A stretch of 64,000 nt of DNA from an uncultured Lachnospiraceae bacterium (GTDB taxonomy: Bacteria > Bacillota > Clostridia > Lachnospirales > Lachnospiraceae): the NCBI GenBank assembly GCA_910579505.1, contig CAJTTZ010000006.1, positions 62,001 through 126,000 of the forward strand, given 5' to 3'. Shown here piece by piece: positions 1 through 7,841 of this stretch (within the stretch, counting starts at the first letter, position 1; each line of letters starts with the position of its first letter). The notes under the pieces are model-generated. The model saw only the letters and a program-made list of their open reading frames with translations. It made no database searches and had not been told where the DNA came from. The position numbers and the translations under genes were made by a program.

Positions 1-96
1 TCGTTTCCTTTCCTGTATTTCGCGGACACGCCGCCATACGGTTTTCGGCTCCATCCCGATCTCTTTTATCGTACTTTCAGGCGTATTGCCGCATAT
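1..96 (-). other. Helix-turn-helix-like reading frame running on past the gdpP stop (partial)
   Basis: Read on the minus strand in the same frame as gdpP, the bases directly after its stop translate without a further stop to the window edge. They give a stretch resembling a helix-turn-helix (STIKEIGMEPKTVWRRV) followed by a basic helix. No ATG, GTG or TTG lies before the putative helix, and the only internal ATG would cut it in half, so a gene cannot be called. It may be a remnant, a gene with an unusual start, or chance. The window edge prevents a decision. Confidence 0.2.
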
Positions 97-2157
97 TTAA
101 TCCGCAGAGAGTTCCCCTTCCGCTATCATGGCATCCAGTGTCCTCTTAATACTCTCAATGCCTTCCTCGATGGTTCCATTCTCAAGCTGCGCCCCGGCTA
201 TGTTCAGATGACCGCCGCCGCCCATCCTCTCCATAATAACCTGTACGTTGACCTCGTCGATTGAGCGCGCACTGATATATATAATTCCATTATATCTGGT
301 AAGAATGAAGCTGGCCCGGATTCCCTTGATATTGAGCAGTTCGTTAGCCGCCTGCGCGCCCACAACAGTAGGACTCGCCACATCCTCTCCCGTGCAGACG
401 GATATGGCATAAAACCGTCTATAAATCTCCGCCTGGCTGACTGCATCCGCCTTCGCTTTATATTCAGCCGCATCGTCCCGGAACAGTTTTCTGACGCGTG
501 TCACGTCTGCGCCGTTTCTGCGAAGGAATGCCGCCGCCTCGAAGGTTCTGACACCTGTCTTCGTCATAAAGTTGTTGGTGTCTATCATGATACCTGAATA
601 CATGCAGTCCGCTTCCTCGGACCGAAGCCTTAAATCGTCGCTGATATATTGCAGGATTTCCGATACCATCTCACATGCCGAGGATGCGTACGCCTCTATA
701 TAGGAAAGCGTCGCGTTCTCGATAATTTCCGTGCCCTGTCTGTGATGGTCCAGCACCACAATAGATTTACAGCGCTTCAAAAGCTCAGGGCACTCCGTAA
801 TACTCGGTTTATTTACATCTACCACCACAAGCACCGCATTGTTGCCGACCATCTCAAGCGCAAGCTGGCTGTTAATAATCATATCTTCCGCGTAGTCGTC
901 ATTGTCCCGGAACATTTCCACCATAGGCTGCATGGAAGAAGTCACATCGTTTAAGACAATATGCGCCTTTTTATCCAACGCCTCTGCAATGCGGTAGATT
1001 CCGACCGACGCGCCGAAACTGTCCACATCGCCCATACGGTGGCCCATGACATAGACCTCGTCCTTGACGGAAATAATTTCCCGCAGGGCGTGAGCCTTTA
1101 CCCTCGCCTTGACACGGGTGCTCTTTTCCATCTGCTGGCTCTTGCCGCCGTAATAAATTACATTTTCCGGCACCTTTACCACCGCCTGGTCACCGCCGCG
1201 GCCCAGCGCGATGTCTATGGCATTTCTCGCAAACTCATAATTCTGCGCGTAGGACAGGCCGTTCAAACCCATACCGATACTGATGGTTACTGCCATTTCA
1301 TTTCCGATATTGACCGTCTTTACATCCTCCAAAATGTCAAATCGACTCTCCTGCAAATGGGTCGCCGCTTCCTTGCGCATGATTACCAGATACTTGTCCT
1401 TCTCAAGCTTCTTGCAGATGCCGTCCAGTGCTGCAATATATTTATTTACCTTTCTGTCAATCAGCGCAATCAGCAGGGAACGCCGTACTTCTTCCACGCT
1501 CTCCAGCGCCTCCTCGTAGTTGTCCAGGTAGATAAGCGCCACTGCGAGGGACTGGTCGTCCACTTCCTTCAAGGCGATCTGCAGGGCTGTTTCATCAAAC
1601 AGGTAGAGGGCGATCAGATAACCCTCATAGCCCTTCGCCTCAATAATATCGCTGTTTTCCGCCATCTCTTTTAAGGATATCTTTTTCAGCTTCGCCACAT
1701 AATTTCCGTTCTCGTATTCCACCCGGCATTCGATGTCATTTTCTGTTTCCCTTCCCGGAAGGTTGTCCTTCGTAATCGTAGGAAAAAGGGTAGTTACCGA
1801 CTTCCGATAGCCCTTCTCCTGATGTGTAAGCCGCTCAAAGGCAATATTTGTCCAAATGATTTTCCCCGCATCATCCAAAAGGGCATGCGGCAGCTCCAGA
1901 TCCCTCAAAAGCCTTCTCTGGATCTGGCCATACTGGGTCGCAAAACTGATCAGCTCATTCATAATGACCGGCTTGTTATACAGCATCATGGACAGCACGA
2001 TTGCGAAATAGAAAATTAAAAATGCGGTCAACACAAGCCCGGCCCTGTAATCCAACATGTAGACCAAGATATCCACCACCGCAAGCAAAAATCCCAGATA
2101 TAGGGAGGACTGCAGATACGACTTCATCCGCCCTTTTAATTTCACCGTATTTTTCAT
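97..2157 (-). CDS. gdpP: Cyclic-di-AMP phosphodiesterase GdpP (DHH-DHHA1 family)
   Basis: Membrane enzyme that hydrolyses c-di-AMP to pApA. From the N-terminus there are two membrane helices (about residues 14-58), a PAS-like domain (about 85-140), a degenerate GGDEF-like domain (about 195-320), then the DHH and DHHA1 domains. Visible motifs are GHRMGDVDS near 371, LDHHRQG near 470 and GGGGHLNIAG near the C-terminus, the usual metal and substrate residues. A longer frame opens at 2262, but its first 35 codons contain a TATACT -10-like box (2197-2202) and lack a ribosome site. The ATG at 2157, preceded by GAGGA at five bases, gives 686 residues, normal for the family. It lies downstream of rpsF-ssb-rpsR, from which a terminator separates it. 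The matching synthase CdaA is also in this window. Confidence 0.93.
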   Translation of the reverse strand: MKNTVKLKGRMKSYLQSSLYLGFLLAVVDILVYMLDYRAGLVLTAFLIFYFAIVLSMMLYNKPVIMNELISFATQYGQIQRRLLRDLELPHALLDDAGKIIWTNIAFERLTHQEKGYRKSVTTLFPTITKDNLPGRETENDIECRVEYENGNYVAKLKKISLKEMAENSDIIEAKGYEGYLIALYLFDETALQIALKEVDDQSLAVALIYLDNYEEALESVEEVRRSLLIALIDRKVNKYIAALDGICKKLEKDKYLVIMRKEAATHLQESRFDILEDVKTVNIGNEMAVTISIGMGLNGLSYAQNYEFARNAIDIALGRGGDQAVVKVPENVIYYGGKSQQMEKSTRVKARVKAHALREIISVKDEVYVMGHRMGDVDSFGASVGIYRIAEALDKKAHIVLNDVTSSMQPMVEMFRDNDDYAEDMIINSQLALEMVGNNAVLVVVDVNKPSITECPELLKRCKSIVVLDHHRQGTEIIENATLSYIEAYASSACEMVSEILQYISDDLRLRSEEADCMYSGIMIDTNNFMTKTGVRTFEAAAFLRRNGADVTRVRKLFRDDAAEYKAKADAVSQAEIYRRFYAISVCTGEDVASPTVVGAQAANELLNIKGIRASFILTRYNGIIYISARSIDEVNVQVIMERMGGGGHLNIAGAQLENGTIEEGIESIKRTLDAMIAEGELSAD

Positions 2158-2277
2158 CATATTCCTCATAAGAGTTTTTCTTGTTCTTCTCGCATTAGTA
2201 TAGCATTTTTTGGCAAATACCGCCACATCTATATATAGAGTTTTTTCGCGGTAAAATGACATAATGTGGACAAAGAA

Positions 2278-2308
2278 GAAACCGGATACCCCCTTGGCAC
2301 CCGGTTTC
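2278..2308 (-). terminator. Intrinsic terminator after rpsR
   Basis: On the minus strand an 8-bp stem (GAAACCGG/CCGGTTTC), extended by G-rich/C-rich pairing inside, is followed by TTCTTT. It lies between rpsR and gdpP and should end most of the ribosomal-protein transcript. gdpP then probably has its own promoter, with a -10-like box at 2197-2202. Confidence 0.65.
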
Positions 2309-2327
2309 CGTATTTCTCATATCATAC

Positions 2328-2588
2328 TTAGTCCTGAACGTAGGGCATCAGAGCCAGATGTCTTGCGCGCTTGATCGCTACGGTAAGCGCTCTCTGGTGC
2401 TTCGCGCAGTTTCCGGTGATTCTTCTGGGAAGAATCTTGCCCCTCTCAGAAATGTATCTGCGCAGCTTGTTGCTGTCCTTGTAGTCAATCACGTTATCCT
2501 TGCCGCAGAATACGCAGACTTTCTTCCTTCTGCGCATACCTCCCTTTTTCTTAGGGAAATCCGGCCTGTCTGATTTATTAAATGCCAT
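2328..2588 (-). CDS. rpsR: 30S ribosomal protein S18
   Basis: An 86-residue basic protein of the small ribosomal subunit platform, where it binds with S6. It has the family core with conserved Arg/Lys-rich stretches (KLRRYISERGKILPRR and ITGNCAKHQRALTVAIKRARH) and a Clostridia-type cysteine-containing N-terminus (CVFCG). It is the third gene of the conserved rpsF-ssb-rpsR operon, 36 bases after ssb. Length and order are standard. Confidence 0.98.
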   Translation of the reverse strand: MAFNKSDRPDFPKKKGGMRRRKKVCVFCGKDNVIDYKDSNKLRRYISERGKILPRRITGNCAKHQRALTVAIKRARHLALMPYVQD

Positions 2589-2624
2589 AGTAAACCTCCA
2601 ATCCCGCGCACTGGGCGCCTTGCC

Positions 2625-3071
2625 TTAATTGAACGGCAGTTCCTCGTCGATTCCATCGGGGATATTCATAAAGCCATCCCCCGCTGCCATCGGTGCGGAC
2701 TCTGTTCTGCCTGCGGGCGCATAGTCGCCGCCTGCCTGCTGGGAAGCATTCTTGCTCTCCGCGAACTCCTGATCCTCCACCACCACATCCGTGGTGTACA
2801 CCCTGACGCCATCCTTATTCGTATAACTTCCTGTCTGGATGCGTCCCGTGACTGCGATCTTCGTGCCCTTGTGGAGATACTTCTCTGCAAACTCACCTGA
2901 TCTCCCAAAAGCTACACAGTTAATAAAATCTGCCGTCTGTTCATCGTTATTGCGATTAAATCTGCGGTCTACCGCCAGTGTGTATCTGGCAACCGCCGTC
3001 GCGTTCTCACCCTGGGAATATCTCACCTCGGGGTCTCTTGTCAAACGTCCCATCAGTATCACTTTATTCAT
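2625..3071 (-). CDS. ssb: Single-stranded DNA-binding protein
   Basis: A 148-residue essential SSB that coats single-stranded DNA in replication and repair. The N-terminal OB fold (about residues 1-105) starts MNKVILMGRLTRDPEVRY and carries the usual FINCVAFGRSGEFAEKY region. A Gly/Ala-rich linker follows, and the chain ends in the acidic tip DEELPFN, which recruits partner proteins. It sits between rpsF and rpsR in the usual order, 15 bases after rpsF. Confidence 0.97.
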   Translation of the reverse strand: MNKVILMGRLTRDPEVRYSQGENATAVARYTLAVDRRFNRNNDEQTADFINCVAFGRSGEFAEKYLHKGTKIAVTGRIQTGSYTNKDGVRVYTTDVVVEDQEFAESKNASQQAGGDYAPAGRTESAPMAAGDGFMNIPDGIDEELPFN

Positions 3072-3086
3072 ATAGAATACCTCTTT

Positions 3087-3377
3087 CTATTTCTCGTCTT
3101 GTCTGACGCACAGGTATCTGATGACGTTATCCATGATGCGGATGCGGCTCTCGATCTCGCCGGGAGCTGTGCTCTCAGCCTCAAAGCGGATAAAGTAATA
3201 AAAAGCCTCTTTCATCTTCTGTACTTCGTACGCGAGCCTCTTTTTACCCCAGTCGTCTACTTCTGTGATCTTTCCGCCGAACCTCTCTACCAGAGCTTTC
3301 ACCTTCTCCAGCGTAGCGGCACGTTCGTCATCTTCAATCTTAGCAGTGACAACAACGGCTAACTCATACTTGTTCAT
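3087..3377 (-). CDS. rpsF: 30S ribosomal protein S6
   Basis: A 96-residue ribosomal protein of the 30S platform that pairs with S18. It begins MNKYELAVVVTAKIEDDERAA and keeps the S6 core WGKKRLAYEVQK and the FEA/IRIMDNVIRYLCVR region. It is the first gene of the operon, with an AGGAGG site about eight bases before the ATG. Its leader holds a small hairpin (TGGC-GTAAA-GCCA), which might take part in S6:S18 autoregulation; I could not establish that motif. Confidence 0.97.
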   Translation of the reverse strand: MNKYELAVVVTAKIEDDERAATLEKVKALVERFGGKITEVDDWGKKRLAYEVQKMKEAFYYFIRFEAESTAPGEIESRIRIMDNVIRYLCVRQDEK

Positions 3378-3450
3378 GCTTCTCTACCTCCTTTTGGTCT
3401 CTGGCCCCTCTTCTCATAAGGAGCAAGGATGTGTGGCTTTACGCCAAATT

Positions 3451-3459
3451 AGTATATCA
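3451..3459 (-). promoter_or_regulatory. Extended -10 promoter of the rpsF operon
   Basis: Read on the minus strand this is TGATATACT, an extended -10 (TGn plus TATACT). It lies about 75 bases upstream of the rpsF start. The -35 region (TGTGTT at a 17-base spacing) is weak, as is common with a TGn element. Confidence 0.55.
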
Positions 3460-3565
3460 CGGGTACTTATAATAACACAGTCCCCTGAAATGTGCAAGGA
3501 GTTTTGGGGAATTATTGTTCCAATGCCGGTTTTTAGCAATCCCTCTCCCATTTCCCTCCCCGATG

Positions 3566-3574
3566 TGCTACAAT
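3566..3574 (+). promoter_or_regulatory. Extended -10 promoter of map
   Basis: TGCTACAAT matches an extended -10 (TGn plus TACAAT), 32 bases upstream of the map ATG. No good -35 is seen. It diverges from the rpsF promoter, about 110 bases away. Confidence 0.45.
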
Positions 3575-3606
3575 AGGTAGGGTTAAGGAAACGGAGATGA
3601 CATACT

Positions 3607-4479
3607 ATGAAAAAGCTGGGAAGAAACGACGCCTGCTGGTGCGGCAGCGGCAAAAAGTATAAGGCATGCCACATGGCGATGGATGAAAGAATCGAGAGCT
3701 TCGAGCTGCAGGGACATATCGTCCCGCGGCGCGATATCCTCAAGACCCCCGAGCAGCTTCAGGGCATCCGGGAAAGCAGCAAGCTCAATATCGCCATTCT
3801 GGACGAGATCGGGCGGCAGATCCATATTGGCATGAGCACCGGGGAAATTGATAAAATCGTCCGGGATATGACGAAAGAAATGGGCGGCATTGCCGCGCCT
3901 TTAGGCTACGAAGGATTCCCGAAGAGCGTCTGCACTTCCATCAACGAAGTGGTATGCCACGGCATCCCCGATGAAAACCGACTGCTAAAGGACGGCGATA
4001 TCGTGAATGTGGACGTATCTACTATATATAATGGGTACTTTTCGGACTCCTCGCGCATGTTTATGCTGGGGAATGTGCCGGAGGAGACAAGGAAGCTGGT
4101 GCAGGTGGCAAAGGAATGTATCGACGTGGGGCTTGCGCAGGTGAAACCATGGAATTTCCTCGGGGACATGGCGCAGGCTATCAACGATTACGCGAAGCAA
4201 AACGGCTACTCCATCGTGAGGGAGATCGGCGGGCACGGTATCGGGTTGGAATTTCATGAAGAGCCCTTTGTCAGCTATGTGACGCGCAAAGGTACGGAAA
4301 TGCTGATGGTGCCGGGTATGGTCTTCACCATTGAACCCATGGTAAATATGGGGAAGGCAGATATATACATTGACGATGAGGACGGCTGGACGGTCTACAC
4401 CGACGACGGCAAACCTTCCGCCCAGTGGGAGGTAACGCTCGCGGTGACGGAGGACGGTTATGAAATTCTGACATACTAA
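3607..4479 (+). CDS. map: Type I methionyl aminopeptidase with N-terminal SEC-C motif
   Basis: Metalloenzyme that removes the initiator methionine from new proteins, 290 residues. Residues 1-25 form a SEC-C zinc motif (GRNDACWCGSGKKYKACH), as in many Clostridia MetAPs, which may help ribosome association. The catalytic pita-bread domain follows, with metal ligands visible in VNVDVSTIYNGYFSDSS (two Asp), GGHGIGLEFHEEP (His), FTIEPM (Glu) and the final QWEVTLAVTEDG (Glu). The ribosome site GGAG is ten bases from the ATG. It appears monocistronic, with a terminator about 100 bases downstream. Confidence 0.95.
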   Translation: MKKLGRNDACWCGSGKKYKACHMAMDERIESFELQGHIVPRRDILKTPEQLQGIRESSKLNIAILDEIGRQIHIGMSTGEIDKIVRDMTKEMGGIAAPLGYEGFPKSVCTSINEVVCHGIPDENRLLKDGDIVNVDVSTIYNGYFSDSSRMFMLGNVPEETRKLVQVAKECIDVGLAQVKPWNFLGDMAQAINDYAKQNGYSIVREIGGHGIGLEFHEEPFVSYVTRKGTEMLMVPGMVFTIEPMVNMGKADIYIDDEDGWTVYTDDGKPSAQWEVTLAVTEDGYEILTY

Positions 4480-4579
4480 AATTTATTCAGCTGCCGGAAG
4501 ATGACATTTCCAATCATGTGACGACAGCTAAAAAATCTGCCCTCATTGATATAACGGTATTTCGTTTGGTATAGTAAAA

Positions 4580-4620
4580 GCCCGCCTGCATCGAGTGTAC
4601 AGATGTGTGCGGGCCTTTTT
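4580..4620 (+). terminator. Intrinsic terminator after map
   Basis: The stem GCCCGC/GCGGGC closes a roughly 22-base loop and is followed by TTTTT. It lies 100 bases after the map stop. The spacer 4480-4872 holds this terminator and a candidate promoter; no supported gene is seen. Confidence 0.7.
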
Positions 4621-4801
4621 ACGCCCAAAAACTTGTGCACTATTCCGATATTGTAAACCGTTCCTACATCTGATATGGTAATCATACAATCTTTTGGCAG
4701 ATTAAAGTATACTTTATTCCGTACATTTTGTATTTTACAGTTTCCTAACGTACGGGTCTACGGCAGCTCGCCGAATATTCCAGCAGGAAAAGACGGAAAG
4801 A

Positions 4802-4831
4802 TTGAAAGAAGCTTCGAACTAATTCTATGTA
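4802..4831 (+). promoter_or_regulatory. Candidate promoter of the exported-protein cassette
   Basis: TTGAAA, an 18-base spacer, then TATGTA, about 40 bases before the first gene of the cassette. The spacer contains the 8-bp palindrome GAAGCTTC, a possible repressor site. The -10 is imperfect, so this is tentative. Confidence 0.35.
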
Positions 4832-4872
4832 CCTAAAATAACAGAATATGAAAAAGGAGGATGCAGAAAAAT

Positions 4873-5856
4873 ATGCGCGAATTTATGACAAAAGTGTCAG
4901 ATTGTTTCAGTGAATGGAGAGATGATCCCGAGCGGGAAGACGGGCGTTTCCCACGGATTTTTATCATCACGGCGGCTATTGCTGTGGCCCTGATTATTGC
5001 ACTGCTTATGTGGTGGGGGTACGGCGTACAGGAAAAAAGACGGGAAGAGGCTGCCCAGAAAGCGAAGACGCTGCAGGAGGAACAGGCTGCGAAGGATGCG
5101 CTTGACGCGCTCGCCCTGCAGGAAGCGCACGGGCTTGTGGCGGCCACTTACGAGGAAAAGATGCAGGAATATATGTCGAAAGATTCCGGCGAAGAACTGC
5201 GGCAGGAATATCTCACAAATACAAATGAACTGTCGGAAACAGTCAAGGAACTGCAGGAAAAGTTGGAACAGGTACAGAGAGAAATCTCTGAAGTTGTCCG
5301 GGAATACCGGGAAAACGGCTCGTCATCCTCCGAGAAGGTGGCGGAAAAACTCACCGTTCTGGACAGGCAGTCGCAGGCTCTCGTGGAAAACATCCGCTCG
5401 CTGGAGACGAAACTGACTGATCTTGGATCCGTGATACAGACCGTGGACCGGGAAAAAATCCCCGCAATCCGGGAACAGATCACAGAAGTCCGCTCGCAGA
5501 TGGAGCAGATGCGCTCCGATATATCGAGCACATATGATAAAATCAAGGACCTTCGGAAAGAGGATGAAAAGCTTTGGAACAAACTATCCGGCGTGGAAGA
5601 TAGTCTGGATGAAGCACTGGACAAAAACCTGGATGAAATCGACAAACGTCTGAGCCGGGTCGGAAAGGATATGGACGCGCTGGAAAAGGAGTTTCGGGAG
5701 GCTCTGCAAACGATGGAAAAGGAGCTGGAAAAAGACATAAACGAAAAAATCAGAGAAGAAATGGACACGATGTCCACGGATTCCCTCTCCTACCGCTATG
5801 ATAAAAGCTCTAGTACACTCTACCTCACACCCGAACAGAAAAAATCGGGCAGATAA
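4873..5856 (+). CDS. Membrane-anchored coiled-coil protein of unknown function
   Basis: Not recognised. About 327 residues: a short charged cytoplasmic N-terminus, one membrane helix (about residues 27-48, IFIITAAIAVALIIALLMWW), then about 240 residues of almost continuous heptad-rich coiled coil (NELSETVKELQEKLEQV, IREQITEVRSQMEQMRSD, LDKNLDEIDKRLSRV) and a short tail. Topology suggests a long rod outside the cell. A frame also opens at 4861, but that ATG abuts the AAGGAGG site, so the ATG at 4873 (12 bases away) is preferred. It is the first gene of a tight cassette with two exported proteins, 18 bases before the next. It could be a scaffold or length-setting component of a surface structure; that is inference only. 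Confidence 0.75.
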   Translation: MREFMTKVSDCFSEWRDDPEREDGRFPRIFIITAAIAVALIIALLMWWGYGVQEKRREEAAQKAKTLQEEQAAKDALDALALQEAHGLVAATYEEKMQEYMSKDSGEELRQEYLTNTNELSETVKELQEKLEQVQREISEVVREYRENGSSSSEKVAEKLTVLDRQSQALVENIRSLETKLTDLGSVIQTVDREKIPAIREQITEVRSQMEQMRSDISSTYDKIKDLRKEDEKLWNKLSGVEDSLDEALDKNLDEIDKRLSRVGKDMDALEKEFREALQTMEKELEKDINEKIREEMDTMSTDSLSYRYDKSSSTLYLTPEQKKSGR

Positions 5857-5874
5857 AAAAGCAGGAGGAAACGT

Positions 5875-6867
5875 ATGAAAAAGGATATCCATATAGGAAA
5901 TATACCAAAAACGGCGCTGGCGGCCTTTGCCCTTTTATTGTGTATCTGCCCACGGTTACAGGCGTCCGCCTCAGAAACAGTGCCGGACACAGCGTCCGCC
6001 GGAAACATTGTATATGAAAGAGGCATGGACTCTGTCGCGATTTATACAGAAGATATCACGTTGCTGAAAAAGAGGCTTTCCGGCGTATGCGCAAAAACCT
6101 ATGATCCCGCTTCTTATGGGCATATCCACCAGTGGGAATATGCAGATATTACCGAGAACACCCACACAGAATGCTGTACGCAGTGCGGTGCAGCCGTAAA
6201 ATTGGTAAATGCACATACGGAAGACTTCTCGGAAAAGTGCGTGATCGCATATGACGGCAAAGATTATCCGGGCTGCCGATATGTGTGCGCCTGCGGTTTT
6301 GACTGGCTACGGGAGCGGTATCACACACCCGTCTATACCCCAGTCAGCGCGTCATCCCACGCTGTTTCCTGCGCACTGCATGGAACGGCATACTGCGACG
6401 GCTTAGGCGAAATCGAGGGAGAGCATATAAACATTCTGTACGCAACAGATGAATCTCATCACCGGGCGGTCTGCGAATACTGTAAATATGAAGCGCCAGA
6501 AGAGACATGTATTTTTGATATAGAAAGTTCGCTGGATGAAAACGGGGCAGCGCAGATTAGCCGGTACTGTAAATGTGGAAATCATCTGCCTGTGTCGGTG
6601 AAGCCGCCGGAAGAAAGCACAGAAGCAGGCGAGGAACCGGCTGCACCGCCGGAGGAAGTGCCAGATACCAGTGCGGAACCTTCTATCCCCACAGACGAAG
6701 AGTCAAAAACCGGGGAAGAACCGGCTGTTCCGCCTGAAATGGAAACCGCCCCCGGCGAAGAACCGGCTGTCCCGCCGTTAAAAGAGGCGGAAGAAGACGA
6801 GAAGGCACAGGAGCTCTCTCCTGCCCTGCAGAGAGAAGAAGCAGAAAACCAAGGAGGAAAAGAATGA
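5875..6867 (+). CDS. Exported cysteine-rich protein with proline/glutamate-rich tail
   Basis: Not recognised. 330 residues: signal peptide (about 1-32, hydrophobic core LAAFALLLCIC, AxA-like site), a mature N-terminal segment (43-71) with a GNIVY...V.I...DI..L pattern, a central His/Cys-rich region (about 82-240) with HxW, CTQCG, CACG, CEYC and CKCG motifs that could bind zinc or form disulfides, and a Pro/Glu-rich tail with three EEPAAPP/EEPAVPP-type repeats resembling a wall-spanning linker. No LPxTG motif or C-terminal membrane helix is seen. It overlaps the next gene by ATGA, so the two are translationally coupled. The mature N-terminus resembles that of the next gene's product. Confidence 0.75.
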   Translation: MKKDIHIGNIPKTALAAFALLLCICPRLQASASETVPDTASAGNIVYERGMDSVAIYTEDITLLKKRLSGVCAKTYDPASYGHIHQWEYADITENTHTECCTQCGAAVKLVNAHTEDFSEKCVIAYDGKDYPGCRYVCACGFDWLRERYHTPVYTPVSASSHAVSCALHGTAYCDGLGEIEGEHINILYATDESHHRAVCEYCKYEAPEETCIFDIESSLDENGAAQISRYCKCGNHLPVSVKPPEESTEAGEEPAAPPEEVPDTSAEPSIPTDEESKTGEEPAVPPEMETAPGEEPAVPPLKEAEEDEKAQELSPALQREEAENQGGKE

Positions 6868-7775
6868 AAAAGAGAATCATATCCGCAGTAATGGCGCTTG
6901 CGTTAATGGCAGGAACCTACAGTGTGGCAATGGCTGCCGATCAGGGCACCACCACAGGTAAACTTAAGTCCCACGGAAAAATTGTTTACGGGGATGCGAA
7001 CGAGGAAGTGGTTATCGACAGTCTGGATCTTTATATGCTGGCGGAACAGGTCGATCAGGTCCGGGTAAATGTGGTAAAACAGCTGGGTAAAATGCACACC
7101 TTTTTTACTGCAGGAAAAGGTACCGCCCTGCAGAGCGGCGGACATATCGGGGTCGCTTACACAGAGCCATCAGGAAAGGACTTTGTCGATCCGCTGTCAC
7201 TGGATCTCCAAACCATGGTGGAGGGAATTGCCGCAAGCCAGCGGTTCTCTTCCGACGTGAGGGATTACGGTTATCCCGCCGGCACTAAGCTGTATCAAAG
7301 GGCGGATGGCAGCCTGACCACGGAGAGAGGAACCGAGAATCTCCCCGAACTCTCCATCAAAGAAGCGAAACCCGAAAACCTGTCCGCCGGAACCACCGCA
7401 TGGGTACAGGGAAAACTGATTTTAGGCACGGGAACGGATAACAAAACCTACATGGAAAAGGGAGAAGCCGCTGCTTCTTCAAACGGCGCGGGCGATCTGA
7501 GCAATATCTTTCTCAACTTCAACAAGGTTGGCGGATGGATGTCTGGATTTAACGATACAATCCCCTATACTTTCACACCCGGCAAATCTTTGCTGATCGT
7601 GCTCGACGGACCTCTGGACGGTACTTTTGACGGTGCAAACCTACCCGATTCAGCCGTGGTCGGACAGTCCTTCTCCATGTTCTATTGGCGGAGTAATCCG
7701 CATTCCTCCATTAAACTGAAAGTGGAGGATGCGTATGGCGGTCATAATGACCTTCTGCTGCTAAAAGAATGGTAA
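6864..7775 (+). CDS. Exported protein of unknown function, partner of the Cys-rich protein
   Basis: Not recognised. 303 residues with a clear signal peptide (MKKRIISAVMALALMAGTYS, cleavage near AMA-A at 22-25). Mature residues 38-66 (GKIVYGDANEEVVIDSLDLYM and onward) align without gaps to residues 43-71 of the preceding protein. The rest is Gly/Ser/Thr-rich and probably beta-structured, with no cysteine and no anchor motif. It overlaps the preceding gene by four bases (ATGA). A pilin-like or surface-filament subunit is one possibility, but no prepilin peptidase motif is seen, so no function is assigned. Confidence 0.75.
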   Translation: MKKRIISAVMALALMAGTYSVAMAADQGTTTGKLKSHGKIVYGDANEEVVIDSLDLYMLAEQVDQVRVNVVKQLGKMHTFFTAGKGTALQSGGHIGVAYTEPSGKDFVDPLSLDLQTMVEGIAASQRFSSDVRDYGYPAGTKLYQRADGSLTTERGTENLPELSIKEAKPENLSAGTTAWVQGKLILGTGTDNKTYMEKGEAAASSNGAGDLSNIFLNFNKVGGWMSGFNDTIPYTFTPGKSLLIVLDGPLDGTFDGANLPDSAVVGQSFSMFYWRSNPHSSIKLKVEDAYGGHNDLLLLKEW

Positions 7776-7777
7776 CA

Positions 7778-7806
7778 TTGACAATCACGCCCCTTTACGA
7801 TAGACT
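7778..7806 (+). promoter_or_regulatory. Sigma-A promoter of metG
   Basis: TTGACA, exactly 17 bases, TAGACT. It begins three bases after the stop of the preceding gene and 36 bases before the metG start, so metG is transcribed independently of the cassette. Confidence 0.7.
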
Positions 7807-7841
7807 TTATCAATAGAAGTAATGTGGAAAGGATGCGTGTT

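Noticed and set aside
4476..4685. 69-residue minus-strand frame between map and the exported cassette
   Set aside because: It has no ribosome binding site, spans the map terminator and resembles no family; chance frame in a spacer.
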